DNA of 27,306 nt from positions 1 to 27,306 of the IMG/VR virus record IMGVR_UViG_3300020433_000037; one strand, given 5' to 3'. Position 1 is the first letter of the stretch, and every line of letters begins with the position of its first letter. The notes under the pieces were generated by a model. The model saw only the letters and a program-made list of their open reading frames with translations. It ran no database searches and was not told where the DNA came from. This document shows positions 1 to 12,000 of the stretch, in pieces. Position numbers and translations under genes: made by a program. This DNA comes from a virus.

Positions 1-3000
1 GGGTTTGGTGCTACTAGTTCTGGAACTGGTACACATAGATTCTTAGCACCAGGACAATCAAATGGTAGTGAGAGAACTCAATTATTTGAATCAAAACATG
101 ATACACAGATAGGTTTAAGTACAATTGGAAGATTCAATAAAAATCTATTCTCTTCATTTAAATCAACGGTTTCAGTTGCCTCAACATATGGAGAAGCATT
201 ACATCAAGTATATGGTGTAATTCAAAGAGGTGCAACTGATACAGTCTTTATAAATCAAAATCAGTTTTTATCTGGAGGAACTGTTGATAATCCTGGTGGC
301 AATACTCCATCTGGAATTGGTACATTTAAAGCTAGATTTATAAGTAATAATCTAAATTTAGAATTTGTTCCTGATATTCAAAATATAGGATTAACAACTG
401 TAAAGTCTTTTAATGAAGTTTTCTACAGAGACAGCGATGTTAAATCAGCAGCAGGAGCAGTCAATAATCCAGCACCACTTGTCATCGGAAAATTAACACA
501 AACATCAAATATCAAATTATTTAACTCTCTGAATGGAGCAAGAATTAATCGAAGAGATTTTGAACTCACATCTAATGGAACTCCAATTTTTGCTAAAACA
601 TTTGATCCATCAAATACTGGAATCGTTAGTTTTGGAACTGGTAAATTCACAATACCTAATCACTTCTTTAGAACAGGTGAGGAATTAATTTACACACCAC
701 AAGCATCATTTGTAGGAGTTGGTTCTACCCCAATGATGTACAAAGATTCAGGAGGAAATATTAATACACTACCAACAAGCGTATTTGCGATAAAAGAAAG
801 TGATGATGTATTTTCAATATCATTAACAAAAGCTGGAACTGCTGTTACATTTATGGAACCTGGAGAAGGTAATAATCACAGATTTGAAATGTCTAAGTCA
901 CTTACAAAGGCATTAATAACTATTGACGGATTAGTTCAACATCCGATAGCACAGACAAATATAGTTTACCAAGTGGCAAATAATGGTGGATCAATAAGTG
1001 CAGCATCTACAATCTTTAGTTTATCAAATATTTCTGGCATCAATATTGAAGATGTATTAAAGATTGATAATGAGTTTATGAGAGTTACAAACGTAGGACT
1101 TGGAACATTGGCAATAGGTCCAATTAGTGGAACAGGTACATTACCATTAGTTGGTGTAAAGAGAGGTTACATAGGAACTCTGAAAGCCACTCATGCAAAT
1201 AATGCTAATGCAAAGGTATTCAGAGGTGCCTACAACATTGTTGGAAATGAAATTCACTTTACTGAGGCACCAAGAGGTAATTCATCAATTGTTGTAGATG
1301 AATCAAATTTACCTCCTGCTAAATCTGATTTTGAAGGTAGAGTATACTTTAGAAATGATTATACAGGAAATAGAATATATGACGATATCTCAAATCAATT
1401 TGATGGTATCAAAAACGCATTTGAATTAAAATCTGGTGGTTCATCAACATCTGGTCTTGGTAATACTGGTGGAAATGGAATCATGTTTATCAATAATATT
1501 TTCCAAAGACCAACAACTGTTAACAATGCAGACGGTAATTTTAATATAGTTGAAAATGAAACTTCAGGGGTGACAACAACAACTGCGATTTTCTCTGGTG
1601 TTAATCAAGGTGGATCAATATTTAGAAGTGACATTGATATTAATCAAAATGACCTACCAAGAGGTGGTGTAATTGTATCTCTTGGTTCTACAGGTGGATT
1701 AGGATACGCTCCTTTACTCCCTGCAAAAGTAAAACCTCAACTTAACGGTTCCGGAGCAATCACTGGAATAGTTGGAGCTGCATATAGTGGTGCAGTAAAT
1801 AATATTACATCTGCTTCCTATGATAACTTAACTGGACTTTTAGATATTACGACAACTAACAAACATAATTTGAGAATTGGATATAATGATGAAGTATTAC
1901 TTTCAGGTTTAAACTTCTCTTGCACCTCTGGTGGTAATCCCATAGGTTCAGGAGTCTTCCCTGATGGGACAATAGGTGATAAATTCTCAGTTGTTGAAAT
2001 TGCAACAGATAAAAAATTCACAGCTCAAGTTGGAACAAGCACAATTCCCCACACTTACACAAGTGGAGGATTTGTAAGAGAATGGTATGGTGATTTAACA
2101 TTCGGTTCTGGATACAATATTGGAGTCACAACAGATGGTGTATCAGTTCCAGCAACAGTATTTGATCCTGGTTATGACCATGTATTTGCAAGTGCATCTA
2201 CAAATGCAGTAACTGCAAATACAGGAGCACAGTTTACCCCATCTGATGCAACATATAACCCAGTAACAGGAGATCTTGTTTTATTCATAAATGGTCACGG
2301 TTTGACAGGAAGCAATACAGTTACATTAGCAACAGGTTCAATTTCATTCACTTGTTCAAAAGATGATTATAGAACAAATCATGCATATCCAAGAGCAACC
2401 GATCCAGCAGCAGGACAAACACTAAGTATTACTTCCTTTACTACCAATTCAATTACAGTAAACGTAGGTAAGAATGTAGGTACTGGCGCACACGTTACCA
2501 CAACAATCGGAAAAGGTGGTGTACTATCATTTAATGTTGCTCATGGTGGTACAAATTACAAAGAACCAGAAATATTCTTACCAAGTCCATCATATGATGA
2601 TATGGCGATTGAAGGTATTTCAAGAGTTGGATTTGGAACTGGTCCTGAAACAGGAATCGGTGCTCTAATAAGTGTAGAAGTAAATTCATCTGGTCTACCT
2701 ACTGGAATTGGTTCAACTTTATTCTCAGTTAAAAACTTTGAATTATCAAGAGGAGGATATAAATTTAGAAAAGGTGATAAGTTCACACCTGTAGGACTTG
2801 TAACGGAAAGGAATCTTGCAAGACCAATAACTACGTTCATATTAGAAGTTGAAGAAGTCTATGAAGATAATTTCTCATCTTGGCAATTTGGTGAATTTGA
2901 TTTTATTGATTCAATTAAGTCTTTACAAGATGGCACAAGAAATATATTCCCATTATTCTATAATGGTGAACTATTAAGCATACAGGCACAAAAAGGATCA

Positions 3001-4398
3001 GACATTATATCTCAAAATTTACTATTGATATTTGTAAATGGTGTCAATCAAAAACCAGGTGTAAATTATCAATTTGAGGGGGGAACTACATTTGCGTTCA
3101 CGACACCACCTACTGAGGAAGATGATGTTGCAATATACTTCTATAAAGGAAGTGGAGCAGACGCTGTTATTAATACAAGTATTGATAAAGTTCTTGAAGA
3201 GGGTGACACTGTTCAATTAACAGGGATTGGCACTGTGCCTCTACAGGAAGAACGAACAATTGTAAATCTTACATCTAAGGATAGATTTGAAACTAATTTG
3301 TATACTGGAGATGGAATCAATTCTGTTATCGACAGACCCATGCATTTGTATAAACAGAAAGTTGATAAAATAATAAATTCCAGAATTGTTCCAAAAACAA
3401 GAGATTCTATTGCTGCACAAATATTTCCAACTGCAAAAGTTATTGCTGATATCACCACATCAACTGGTAATGGCACCAATAACTTATATGTGGACGATGT
3501 AAAATTATTTAATTATGAGCATACGGCTCCAAATTTCCCTATTCAAATAATTTCAAATGCAGTTCTACCCACTGTTGGTTCACTTACAGCAGCGGTATCA
3601 GGTGTTGGAACTGTATCAGGATTATCAATCGTCTCAGGTGGTGCTAATTATACAAGTGCACCATCAGTATCAATCTCATCACCATCAGTTGGAGTAGGAA
3701 CTTTCATAAAAGCAGATGGTTCAGTCGCTGTTGCTACAACTGCAACTGCAACAGTAACAGTAAGTGGTGGTGCGATTGATGGATTTGCAATTACTAATCC
3801 AGGTTTAGGATATACAATTGCTCCAAGTGTTCTTGTACAACCTCCAGTCGTACTTAGAGAAAGAACAGGTAATGTTGGTTTTATAACTGGATTTACAGCA
3901 AGAATTACAGGTATAGCTGTAGGAACAGGTGGAACAGATATCGTATTTACAACAAAAAGAGATGATGGATTTACTGATTATGAGAAAGGTGATGGATCGG
4001 GATTGAATTTTGGAGATTTTATACTTGTAAAAGATACTACAGTGCATACTACTAATGGTGTGGTATCTAGAAATACATCTGGTTCTGCTAACGTATGCAT
4101 AGGATCGACATTCTTTGATAATGTATATCAAGTATCTGGAGTCTCTAATACTGGAGTTACTGGAACAATTAGGTGTAGAGCAGTTGTTCCTAATTCAGAT
4201 ATAAGTACAACAACTGGTGATGACTTAGGTTCATTATCATTTGGTAGATTGAACAACATTACTAGGGGTTCAAACCCAATTTCAATAACAGTCACAGGTT
4301 TAACAGTAGATTCTAATTTGTCAACTTTCCCAACCATTCAAAGGGCGGGAGGGGATTACACTCTGAGGAATACAGGTGCTTTACCTAAATCTGTATAA
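1..4398 (+). CDS. Large virion structural protein in the gp7 position (5' end outside window)
   Basis: Frame 1 is open from the first base to the TAA at 4396-4398, so this is the C-terminal 1465 residues of a longer protein; an ATG at 733 is internal. It lies directly upstream of gp8, where T4 has gene 7 (baseplate wedge, about 1030 residues), so a baseplate role is inferred from position; I see no clear sequence match to gp7. The protein is beta-rich, Gly/Ser/Thr/Asn-rich and modular. At nt 1054-1230 there is a KIDNEF...RG...THA module. At about 1795-2490 are two adjacent repeats of a type common in marine viral tail proteins (TYNPVTGDLVL and YPRATDP are landmarks). At 3028-3150 is an FVNG-type fibre motif, and at 3622-3840 are two GYT-AP-V repeats. 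It could instead be a tail-fibre or baseplate-decorating protein. The late promoter for gp8 overlaps its stop codon. Confidence 0.85.
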   Translation, partial: GFGATSSGTGTHRFLAPGQSNGSERTQLFESKHDTQIGLSTIGRFNKNLFSSFKSTVSVASTYGEALHQVYGVIQRGATDTVFINQNQFLSGGTVDNPGGNTPSGIGTFKARFISNNLNLEFVPDIQNIGLTTVKSFNEVFYRDSDVKSAAGAVNNPAPLVIGKLTQTSNIKLFNSLNGARINRRDFELTSNGTPIFAKTFDPSNTGIVSFGTGKFTIPNHFFRTGEELIYTPQASFVGVGSTPMMYKDSGGNINTLPTSVFAIKESDDVFSISLTKAGTAVTFMEPGEGNNHRFEMSKSLTKALITIDGLVQHPIAQTNIVYQVANNGGSISAASTIFSLSNISGINIEDVLKIDNEFMRVTNVGLGTLAIGPISGTGTLPLVGVKRGYIGTLKATHANNANAKVFRGAYNIVGNEIHFTEAPRGNSSIVVDESNLPPAKSDFEGRVYFRNDYTGNRIYDDISNQFDGIKNAFELKSGGSSTSGLGNTGGNGIMFINNIFQRPTTVNNADGNFNIVENETSGVTTTTAIFSGVNQGGSIFRSDIDINQNDLPRGGVIVSLGSTGGLGYAPLLPAKVKPQLNGSGAITGIVGAAYSGAVNNITSASYDNLTGLLDITTTNKHNLRIGYNDEVLLSGLNFSCTSGGNPIGSGVFPDGTIGDKFSVVEIATDKKFTAQVGTSTIPHTYTSGGFVREWYGDLTFGSGYNIGVTTDGVSVPATVFDPGYDHVFASASTNAVTANTGAQFTPSDATYNPVTGDLVLFINGHGLTGSNTVTLATGSISFTCSKDDYRTNHAYPRATDPAAGQTLSITSFTTNSITVNVGKNVGTGAHVTTTIGKGGVLSFNVAHGGTNYKEPEIFLPSPSYDDMAIEGISRVGFGTGPETGIGALISVEVNSSGLPTGIGSTLFSVKNFELSRGGYKFRKGDKFTPVGLVTERNLARPITTFILEVEEVYEDNFSSWQFGEFDFIDSIKSLQDGTRNIFPLFYNGELLSIQAQKGSDIISQNLLLIFVNGVNQKPGVNYQFEGGTTFAFTTPPTEEDDVAIYFYKGSGADAVINTSIDKVLEEGDTVQLTGIGTVPLQEERTIVNLTSKDRFETNLYTGDGINSVIDRPMHLYKQKVDKIINSRIVPKTRDSIAAQIFPTAKVIADITTSTGNGTNNLYVDDVKLFNYEHTAPNFPIQIISNAVLPTVGSLTAAVSGVGTVSGLSIVSGGANYTSAPSVSISSPSVGVGTFIKADGSVAVATTATATVTVSGGAIDGFAITNPGLGYTIAPSVLVQPPVVLRERTGNVGFITGFTARITGIAVGTGGTDIVFTTKRDDGFTDYEKGDGSGLNFGDFILVKDTTVHTTNGVVSRNTSGSANVCIGSTFFDNVYQVSGVSNTGVTGTIRCRAVVPNSDISTTTGDDLGSLSFGRLNNITRGSNPISITVTGLTVDSNLSTFPTIQRAGGDYTLRNTGALPKSV
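3622..3840 (+). repeat. Two GxxYTxAPSV protein repeats in the gp7-position protein
   Basis: The translated segments SGGANYTSAPSVSIS (nt about 3634-3678) and NPGLGYTIAPSVLV (about 3796-3837) are diverged copies of one beta-strand motif, about 160 bases apart. Related but looser copies occur earlier in the same protein (HGGTNYKEPEIFLPSP near 2545-2592). The same motif occurs in gp8, the giant tail protein and gp14. Confidence 0.7.
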
Positions 4399-4401
4399 AT
4401 A
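4394..4401 (+). promoter_or_regulatory. T4-type late promoter upstream of gp8
   Basis: Perfect TATAAATA, the T4 late promoter consensus read by the phage sigma factor gp55 with the sliding clamp. The TAA at 4396-4398 is also the stop codon of the preceding gene. Transcription would be expected to start about 5-7 bases downstream, leaving a leader of roughly a dozen bases. This fits the absence of a recognisable Shine-Dalgarno sequence before the gp8 ATG at 4420. Confidence 0.7.
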
Positions 4402-4419
4402 TATAAAAAAACTATTAAT

Positions 4420-6006
4420 ATGCCAGCCGTAGTTACAGACCAATTTAGAATATTTAATGCAAATAACTTTGTTGACTCATTATTTGATTCATCAAATTCT
4501 TATTATGTATTTTTAGGATTATCAAATCCCACTAATCCATCCGCTGGTTTCGGAAGAGCAACCGATGCCAATTGGCCAAATAATACACCCCCAGTCGATA
4601 ATTTTCAGTATCTTTCTCACTATAGAGACACAACTTTATTTGGTAAAAAAATATTACCATCAAATGTCAGAAGAGTTGTTAAAAAAAATAGTTGGGTTTC
4701 AAATACTAGGTATGATATGTATCGTCACGATTATAGTGCGAGTAATAAATCACCTAATTCGGAGAGTACAAATTTATATGGATCAAATTATTATGTTATA
4801 AACAGCGATCTAAGAGTTTATATCTGCATTGATAATGGATCCTCAGGTGCACCAGGTTCTGATACTGCAAGGGGAGGAACTTCATTAGACGAACCAACAT
4901 TTACGAATACTAGACCATCTCCAGCAGGTACGAGTGGTGATGGGTATGTTTGGAAGTACCTTTATACAATAGCACCTAGTGATATTATTAAATTTGACTC
5001 TACTGAATTCATTGCCTTACCTAACGATTGGCCAACATCAACTGATAGTCAAATACAAACTGTAAGGGAGGCAGGTGATTCTCGAATTAATAATAACCAG
5101 ATTAAAAAGGTATACATCGAAAATAGAGGTAGTACTTCTGCGTCTGTATATGACTCAGGAACATTTACTTGTGATATCCTAGGAGATGGGACAGGTGGTC
5201 AGGTATCTGTTACTGTTGATAAAAATGGAAAAATAACTGATACTGAGGTAACCTCTGGTGGTCAGGGTTATACATACGGAATTGTCGATTTAACTCCAGT
5301 ACAAACATCATCGTCAATAAATTTGGCTGATAGAGCGAAATTAATTCCAATTATACCACCTTCTAGAGGACATGGATTTGATTTATATACAGAACTTGGT
5401 GCGGATAAAATTTTAATTTATTCTAGATTTGATGATTCAACACAAAGTTTTCCAACTTCAACAAAATTCTCTCAAGTTGGAATTTTAAAAAACCCTGAGA
5501 AATTTACCGATAGCACTATATTCGATGGTATAAATTTTTCATCCTCCTTTGCTGCAAAAATTACTGCAAATCCAACCAATGACCCAGAAGTAGGTTCTAA
5601 AATCACTCAGGGAAATGCAAAGGGTTATGTTACTTCATATGATAGACAAACAAAAGTTTTGAAATATTCGAGAGATAGATCTTTATATTTTAATTCTGAA
5701 AGTCCTACTAATCAAACAGATTATGTAGGTGTAAACTTAGAAAGTAAAATTGTTGAGTTTACAACAGGTGATATCACTATAACTCAAGTATCCGGAGGTA
5801 ATATCACATTAAATGTAGAAGATTTTAATGGTGCTACAGTATCTGTAGGTAATAAAGTAGTGGGTTTAGGAGTAACCTTCTCAGGAGGTCTTGCGAAACC
5901 TGAGATAAATAAACAGACAGGTGATATAATTTATATTGATAATAGAGACCTGGTCGCAAGAGACGCAAGGCAAAAAGAAGACGTTAAAATTATTCTGGAA
6001 TTCTAA
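4420..6006 (+). CDS. gp8: Baseplate wedge subunit gp8
   Basis: Homologue of T4 gp8, a structural subunit of the hexagonal baseplate wedge. The protein has 528 residues. Matches to T4 gp8 as I recall it include GDGYVWKYLYTI (residues 173-184; T4 GDGYVWEYLFEI) followed by a TEFIALP match to NEYIVVP, FSQVGILKNP (350-359; T4 FRQISIITNP), and the C-terminal IIYIDNR...EDVKIILEF (503-528; T4 MIYMENR...EEINILFTF). T4 gp8 is 334 residues, so this version carries about 190 extra residues. The extra material includes a GQGYT motif (282-286) within the segment around 237-292, and a QGNAKGYVTSYD segment (397-408). Both resemble modules in neighbouring virion proteins. The gene follows a perfect late promoter and is separated from the next gene by only five bases. 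Confidence 0.93.
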   Translation: MPAVVTDQFRIFNANNFVDSLFDSSNSYYVFLGLSNPTNPSAGFGRATDANWPNNTPPVDNFQYLSHYRDTTLFGKKILPSNVRRVVKKNSWVSNTRYDMYRHDYSASNKSPNSESTNLYGSNYYVINSDLRVYICIDNGSSGAPGSDTARGGTSLDEPTFTNTRPSPAGTSGDGYVWKYLYTIAPSDIIKFDSTEFIALPNDWPTSTDSQIQTVREAGDSRINNNQIKKVYIENRGSTSASVYDSGTFTCDILGDGTGGQVSVTVDKNGKITDTEVTSGGQGYTYGIVDLTPVQTSSSINLADRAKLIPIIPPSRGHGFDLYTELGADKILIYSRFDDSTQSFPTSTKFSQVGILKNPEKFTDSTIFDGINFSSSFAAKITANPTNDPEVGSKITQGNAKGYVTSYDRQTKVLKYSRDRSLYFNSESPTNQTDYVGVNLESKIVEFTTGDITITQVSGGNITLNVEDFNGATVSVGNKVVGLGVTFSGGLAKPEINKQTGDIIYIDNRDLVARDARQKEDVKIILEF

Positions 6007-6011
6007 AACAA

Positions 6012-9000
6012 ATGGCGCAAAAATCAAATTTAAATGTAAGTCCATACTTCGATGACTTCGATTCAAATAATAATTTTTACAAAGTATTATTTAATCCAGG
6101 ATTCCCAGTTCAGGCACGAGAGTTAACAACTTCACAATCAATATTACAAAACCAAATTGAAGATTTTGGAAGTCATATATTCAAAAATGGTTCAGTAGTT
6201 ATACCTGGTAATTTAGTTTATGATAATAGATATCACTCAGTTAAATTAAATTCAACTAATTTTGGGATAGACATCTCACTTTATATTAACAATTTTGTTG
6301 GTAAGACGATTACAGGAAAAATATCTAACGTAAGTGCAACAGTAGAAAAGGTTGCATTGCCAACTACAGATCCAGTAGATGATATAACAATTTACGTAAA
6401 ATATATTGGTGGTAATGATAATTTTGAAACAAGTGCATTTACAGACGGTGAAGCATTAATCTGTGATGAGAATGTTACTTACGGGAATACAACAATTCAA
6501 GCAAATACAGATTTTGCTGGACTAATTAGTGAAGATGCAACTTCAATTGGATCTGCCGCATCAATAGGTAAGGGTGTATATTTTATTCGTGGATACTTTG
6601 TAAATGTATCTCAACAGACAATACTACTTGATTATTATACTAATACTCCATCTTATAGAGTTGGATTGAAAGTAACTGAGACATTTGTTGGAGCAAAGGA
6701 TGATGATTCATTGTATGATAATGCGAAGGGATTTACCAATTTTGCAGCACCTGGTGCCGATAGATTAAAGATTACATTAACATTAACTAAAAAACTAATC
6801 ACTGATCTTGACGACACAGATTTTGTTGAACTACTTCGTGTCGATCAGGGTAAACTTAAGAAAATACAATCTAAAACACAATATAATTTACTTAAAGATT
6901 ATATTGCTGAGAGAACTTATGATGAATCAGGAAATTATACAACTAAACAATTCATACCATCATTACACAATTCATTAAATGATAATCTTGGAAGTAATGG
7001 TATTTACTTTGAAGATCAAAAAACAGATCAAGGAAATACACCATCAGATGATTTAGCAGTAATTAAATTATCACCAGGTAGAGCATACGTAAGAGGATAT
7101 CAGGTAGACAAACCATTTACTTCAATTGTTGATGTAGAAAAACCAAGAGATACAGAAAAAATTAAGAATGTAACTGTTCCATTTAAAGCACCAAATACAC
7201 TATCAGTTTATAGTGTGCATGGAGTTCCAAAACAAGGTGAAACAATTGATCTTTATTCAACAATCCAAAATCAACCTTTTGATGACGAAATTGGTATTGC
7301 AAGGGTATATGGATTTAACTTAAAGAACGCTGAATATAAAGATGGTTCGACTGAATGGGACTTACATTTGTATGATATTCAAGTAAGAACTGATTTAACA
7401 TTACACAGAACTGTTAGCAGCGGAGATATACCACTAACATCATTTGTTGTTGGAAAAAGTAGTGGTGCTGTGGGATTTGCCGCAGTTCCAGGTGCACCAG
7501 GTGGTATATTAAAACTAACACAGACTAATGGTAAATTTCAAGCAGGAGAGGCACTACAAATAAATGGTATTGATTTTCCTGTTGGTGTTGGTACAGTCAC
7601 TACATTTGGTATTAATGATATTAAATCTGTTAGACAAGGTGGAGGGATAAGTGGTACCGTTAATTTAAACTCTGGTGGAGGAGACGCTCTTAACTTTCAG
7701 GCAAGAACTGTTCTTCGAAAGGCACCTCTACCAAATGGAACAGTTGATATGCTAGTTGGTCGTAGTGGATTAACGACTGCAGTAAATGTGAATGGTGGTT
7801 TTCTTGGATTAAAACCTAATGACATAATCATTTACAATGATCCTGAAAAAATTCATGACGTATTTAATAGAGTTAGTGCTGTCGGTTCTGGATCTACAGA
7901 AGTTACATTAAGTGCAATTACTGGAGTTGGTCTTGGAGTTACAAATACGTTTAACCCAGATTTACCATTACATGGAATTGGAGTAAAAGGATTTTTAGGT
8001 ATACCTGATATTCGCACAAATGAAACTGGTCTATTTGCACCATTACCTGATAGTAATATTGCTTCAGTGGATTTGGATGCTTCTAATTTATTAATTAGTA
8101 GACAAATAACTGGTGAGGAAACAGATACTGCTGGATTATTAAAATTTGATACAACTCAGTTATCAGGACTTACTGATGTTGGATTTTCAGCGTTTGATGA
8201 AGACAGATATTCAGTTCATTTTCCTTCTGGTATTTCAACTGCGATATCTAATAGTAATTTTAGATTTTCGGCGGCGAATGAAATCACAATTACAATGAAC
8301 AACCCACAGCAGGTTACTAGTAGTCCTGGTATTGTTGTTAATACAACTGTTCAGAAAAGTAAAGTTGATAGTAAAATAAAAACTTATAATCGAAGCACAA
8401 AACTAGTAGTTGCTAAGTCAAAATATCCAGCTTCTGGTTCAACAGCACTTGGTGGTGGAACATCGGAACTTGCTGATGGATTAGTTTACAATAAGTTTTT
8501 TGGTTTAAGAGTTCAAGATGAGAGAATATCATTAAATCGCCCTGATGCTGCCAAATTAATCGCAGTATATGAATCTGTAGATGGAGCAACTCCTACATTA
8601 GATAAATTGACATTTAGTGCTTCTATCGCAGTTTCTGAAAATTGTGTAGTTGGTGAAAATATTATTGGTTCCGATTCAAATGCAATTGCAAGAGTCATTT
8701 CTACAAGTGCAGGTGGTGACGCAAATAGTATTGAAGTTGTATATCTAAATGATTCAATACTCACTACTGGGGAAGTGGTGACTTTTGATGAATCAAATAT
8801 TGAAGCACCAGTCCAAACAATAACTCTAGGTATCAAAAAGGATTTGACAAGTTCTTACAAACTCGACAAAGGACAGAATAAAGAATTTTACGATTACTCT
8901 AGTATTGTAAGAAACCAAGATGTTGCAGAACCAACCAGACCACTTTTAGTTATATTTGATCATTATACAGTGCCATCAGGTGATACTGGAGATGTATTTA

Positions 9001-12000
9001 CAGTATTAAGTTACGATGATGAAAGATATGCAACAGATATACCTACTATTGATGGGAATTTTAGAGCATCAGACACTTTAGATTTTAGACCTAGAGTTGC
9101 TGACTTTACTGTTGATACAAAATCACCATTTGATTTTACTGCAAGAACATTTACTGGTGCATCAAATATCTTCTTAAAACCGAATGAGGGTTCTCTTTTA
9201 GATTATGAATATTACTTACCTAGAATTGATAAGTTGTATTTAAATACAAAGGAAGAATTTATCGTTCAAAAGGGTATTCCTGCAAGATATCCAAAACCTC
9301 CACAAAAGAGTGAAGGTTTACTAGAAATTGCTCAAATTTCATATCCAGCATATCTTTATAATCCACAGGATGCAATATTTAAATTAATTGATAATCGTAG
9401 ATATACAATGAGAGATATTGGTGGAATTGATAATCGAGTTAAAAATTTAGAAACTACTACATCACTAACTCTTCTTGAATTAGATACAAAGACACTTCAG
9501 ATTCAGGATTCAGAGGGTCGTAATCGATTTAAGTCTGGTTTCTTTGTAGATGATTTCAAAACAACCAATTTCATGACAAGGGAATTTACCTCTGCTGAGA
9601 TAAATCCAAATACAAATGAATTGGTTCCAGTTAGGTCAAGAAACGCCATTAAACTTGATTTGGCACCAGCAGATTTAAATAATAAATCTGAAAACTTCCC
9701 ATTGATTGATTCAAATCTTCAGAAAACAGGAAGAGCAATTACTTTGAAGTATGATGAAGTTGGTTGGTTAGAACAAACATTTGCGACGACTGTTGAAAAT
9801 GTTAATCCATTTCATGTTGTTGTTTATACTGGTAATCTTGTATTAGATCCTACGACTGATATTTGGACAAGGACAGTTCAATTAGAAGATCGCAACATAA
9901 CAAGCACTCGCAATAACGAAGTAAATTTAAACAATAACATAGATTTAAGTGAGTTCAATTTTGCTGAAATTAATCGTACAAATCGAAGAAGAAGACAAGC
10001 AAATGCTTCTCTTGCAGGTTCAACACAAACAAGTTCACAGGTTAATGTTGGAGGTCAAAGAAATGAAAATATAAATCAAACAACTAGATCTACATTTACA
10101 ACCACAGATGTATCAATTAGAAACGTCTTAATTTCATCTGATCGTGACTCATTTATGAGATCAAGAAATACAGAATTTGTTGCATCAAACTTAAAACCAA
10201 AAACTCGCTACTATCATTTCTTAGATAATAAGAGAGGTATTGATTTAGTTCCAAAATTAATTGAAATTAAAAACTCAAGTGGTGTGGACGGATCAGATGG
10301 TGTGTTCACAATTGGTGAAACAGTTGTTGGTTCAGTTGGAAATAAAACAAGAGTAAGATTTAGACTTGCTCAACCAAACCATAAGAGAGGTAAATTTGAT
10401 AGTCCTCGCACTACATATTCATTTAATCCTTACATATCCACACCTGCAGGGGGCACAGCAGAGGCGTTACCAACTCTTTATAGTCAAACATCATCTGTGT
10501 TAAATGTAGACACTGAGGCGATGGCAGAGGAGGCAGAGGGAACTTACTTTGGTTATGTTACAAAGGATATGAAACTTGTTGGACAAGAAAGTGGTGCAGT
10601 TGCGTATGTTAAAGATGTAAAACTCATTTCAGATTCAATAGGAGACGTTCTTGGAACATTCTTCCTAAGAGATCCTAATTCAACACCACCAGGACCAAGT
10701 GTAAAAGTTGAAACTGGAACAAAAACATTTAGATTATCATCTGATCCAAATAATGATCCTGGTCTACCAGGTAGCAGTGATGTTTCTTTTGCAGAAATAA
10801 ACTATATCTCAAATGGTACTGTTGAGAGATGGCAAAATGAAGTTAATACCACAAATATTGTTAATAATGTAAATCTAAGTACAAATATTGGATTCTCTGT
10901 AAACACAATTAATGTTGATACAATTACAACAGAATTCTATGACCCTCTTGCACAAACATTTGTTGTTGGTGGAAACATTGAAGCACCTTCTGATATTGAT
11001 ACAAACGATGATATAGATGGTGCATTTTTAACTGCAATCGAAGTATTTTTTGCAAAGTGTGATCAAAAAACAGCACCGATTACATTCCAGATAAGGACTA
11101 CAGAATTAGGTATACCAACTCGTAGAGTTATTGGTACACCTGTTGTTCTTTTCCCAGATTCAGTGGTTGGTACAGATGATAATGGTAATAACATTTTACT
11201 TAAAAATAATACATCCACAGATGCATCTGTAGGTACAAAAGTAACGTTCCCAGAACCAATATGGTTACCACCCGGAACTGAATATGCATTAGTATTAGTG
11301 TCTGATAAGAGTATGGATTATGAAGTGTGGACAGCGATTATGAATGAACCCACTGTAAACACTCAGAATTTACCAACTGCAGAACAGACCACATACTCTA
11401 CGCAGTATGCAATGGGTGCATTATTTAAATCTCAAAATGGATCACTCTGGACTGAAAACCAGTATCAGGATATGAAGTTTAAATTGTATAAGGCAAACTT
11501 TACATCTAATTCAGGAACTGCAGTTTTCTATAACCCAGATATTATCACCCCTGATAACGCAACACCTGATGAAAATAGTGTTGAAGTTCCAAGATTATTA
11601 AGTAATCCAATCGTTACACTACCAAAGAAAGGTAGAGTTGTAGTTAATCATTTCAACGATACTGACTCAAGCATATTCAGTAAATTAGTTGTGGGAAGAA
11701 AAATTCATGCTCACGATAAGATACGTAATACAGCTGTGATTGAGGGTCTCGGAGGGGAGATAAGTGGTGTTGGTGTAGCAAGAGGTGGACTTAATTATAA
11801 AGCAAACGGTTCAACTGATGTTGAAACTTACAATATAATTGGTCAAGGTACTGGATTAAAAGTAAATATTAATTCTGTAAATGGTGATGGTAGTATATTA
11901 ACGATTACTCAAGTTGGATTAGGTAAAGGATACAAAATAGGGGACATTGTAGGTCTCGTAACATCAACAGCAGATAAATCAACAGGTTCAGGTGCTCAAC

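Noticed and set aside
733-735. ATG at 733 as the start of the first gene
   Set aside because: The same frame is open without a stop back to base 1 and encodes similar beta-rich tail-type sequence, so 733 is internal.
3805-4131. Minus-strand open frame of 108 codons
   Set aside because: It lies within a strongly supported plus-strand gene, is Ser/Tyr/Cys-rich as expected for a shadow frame, and has no relatives I recognise.
5904-5911. GATAAATA inside gp8 as a late promoter for the giant protein
   Set aside because: It lies about 100 bases before the next start, inside conserved-looking coding sequence, with no boundary position. It is possible but not supported.
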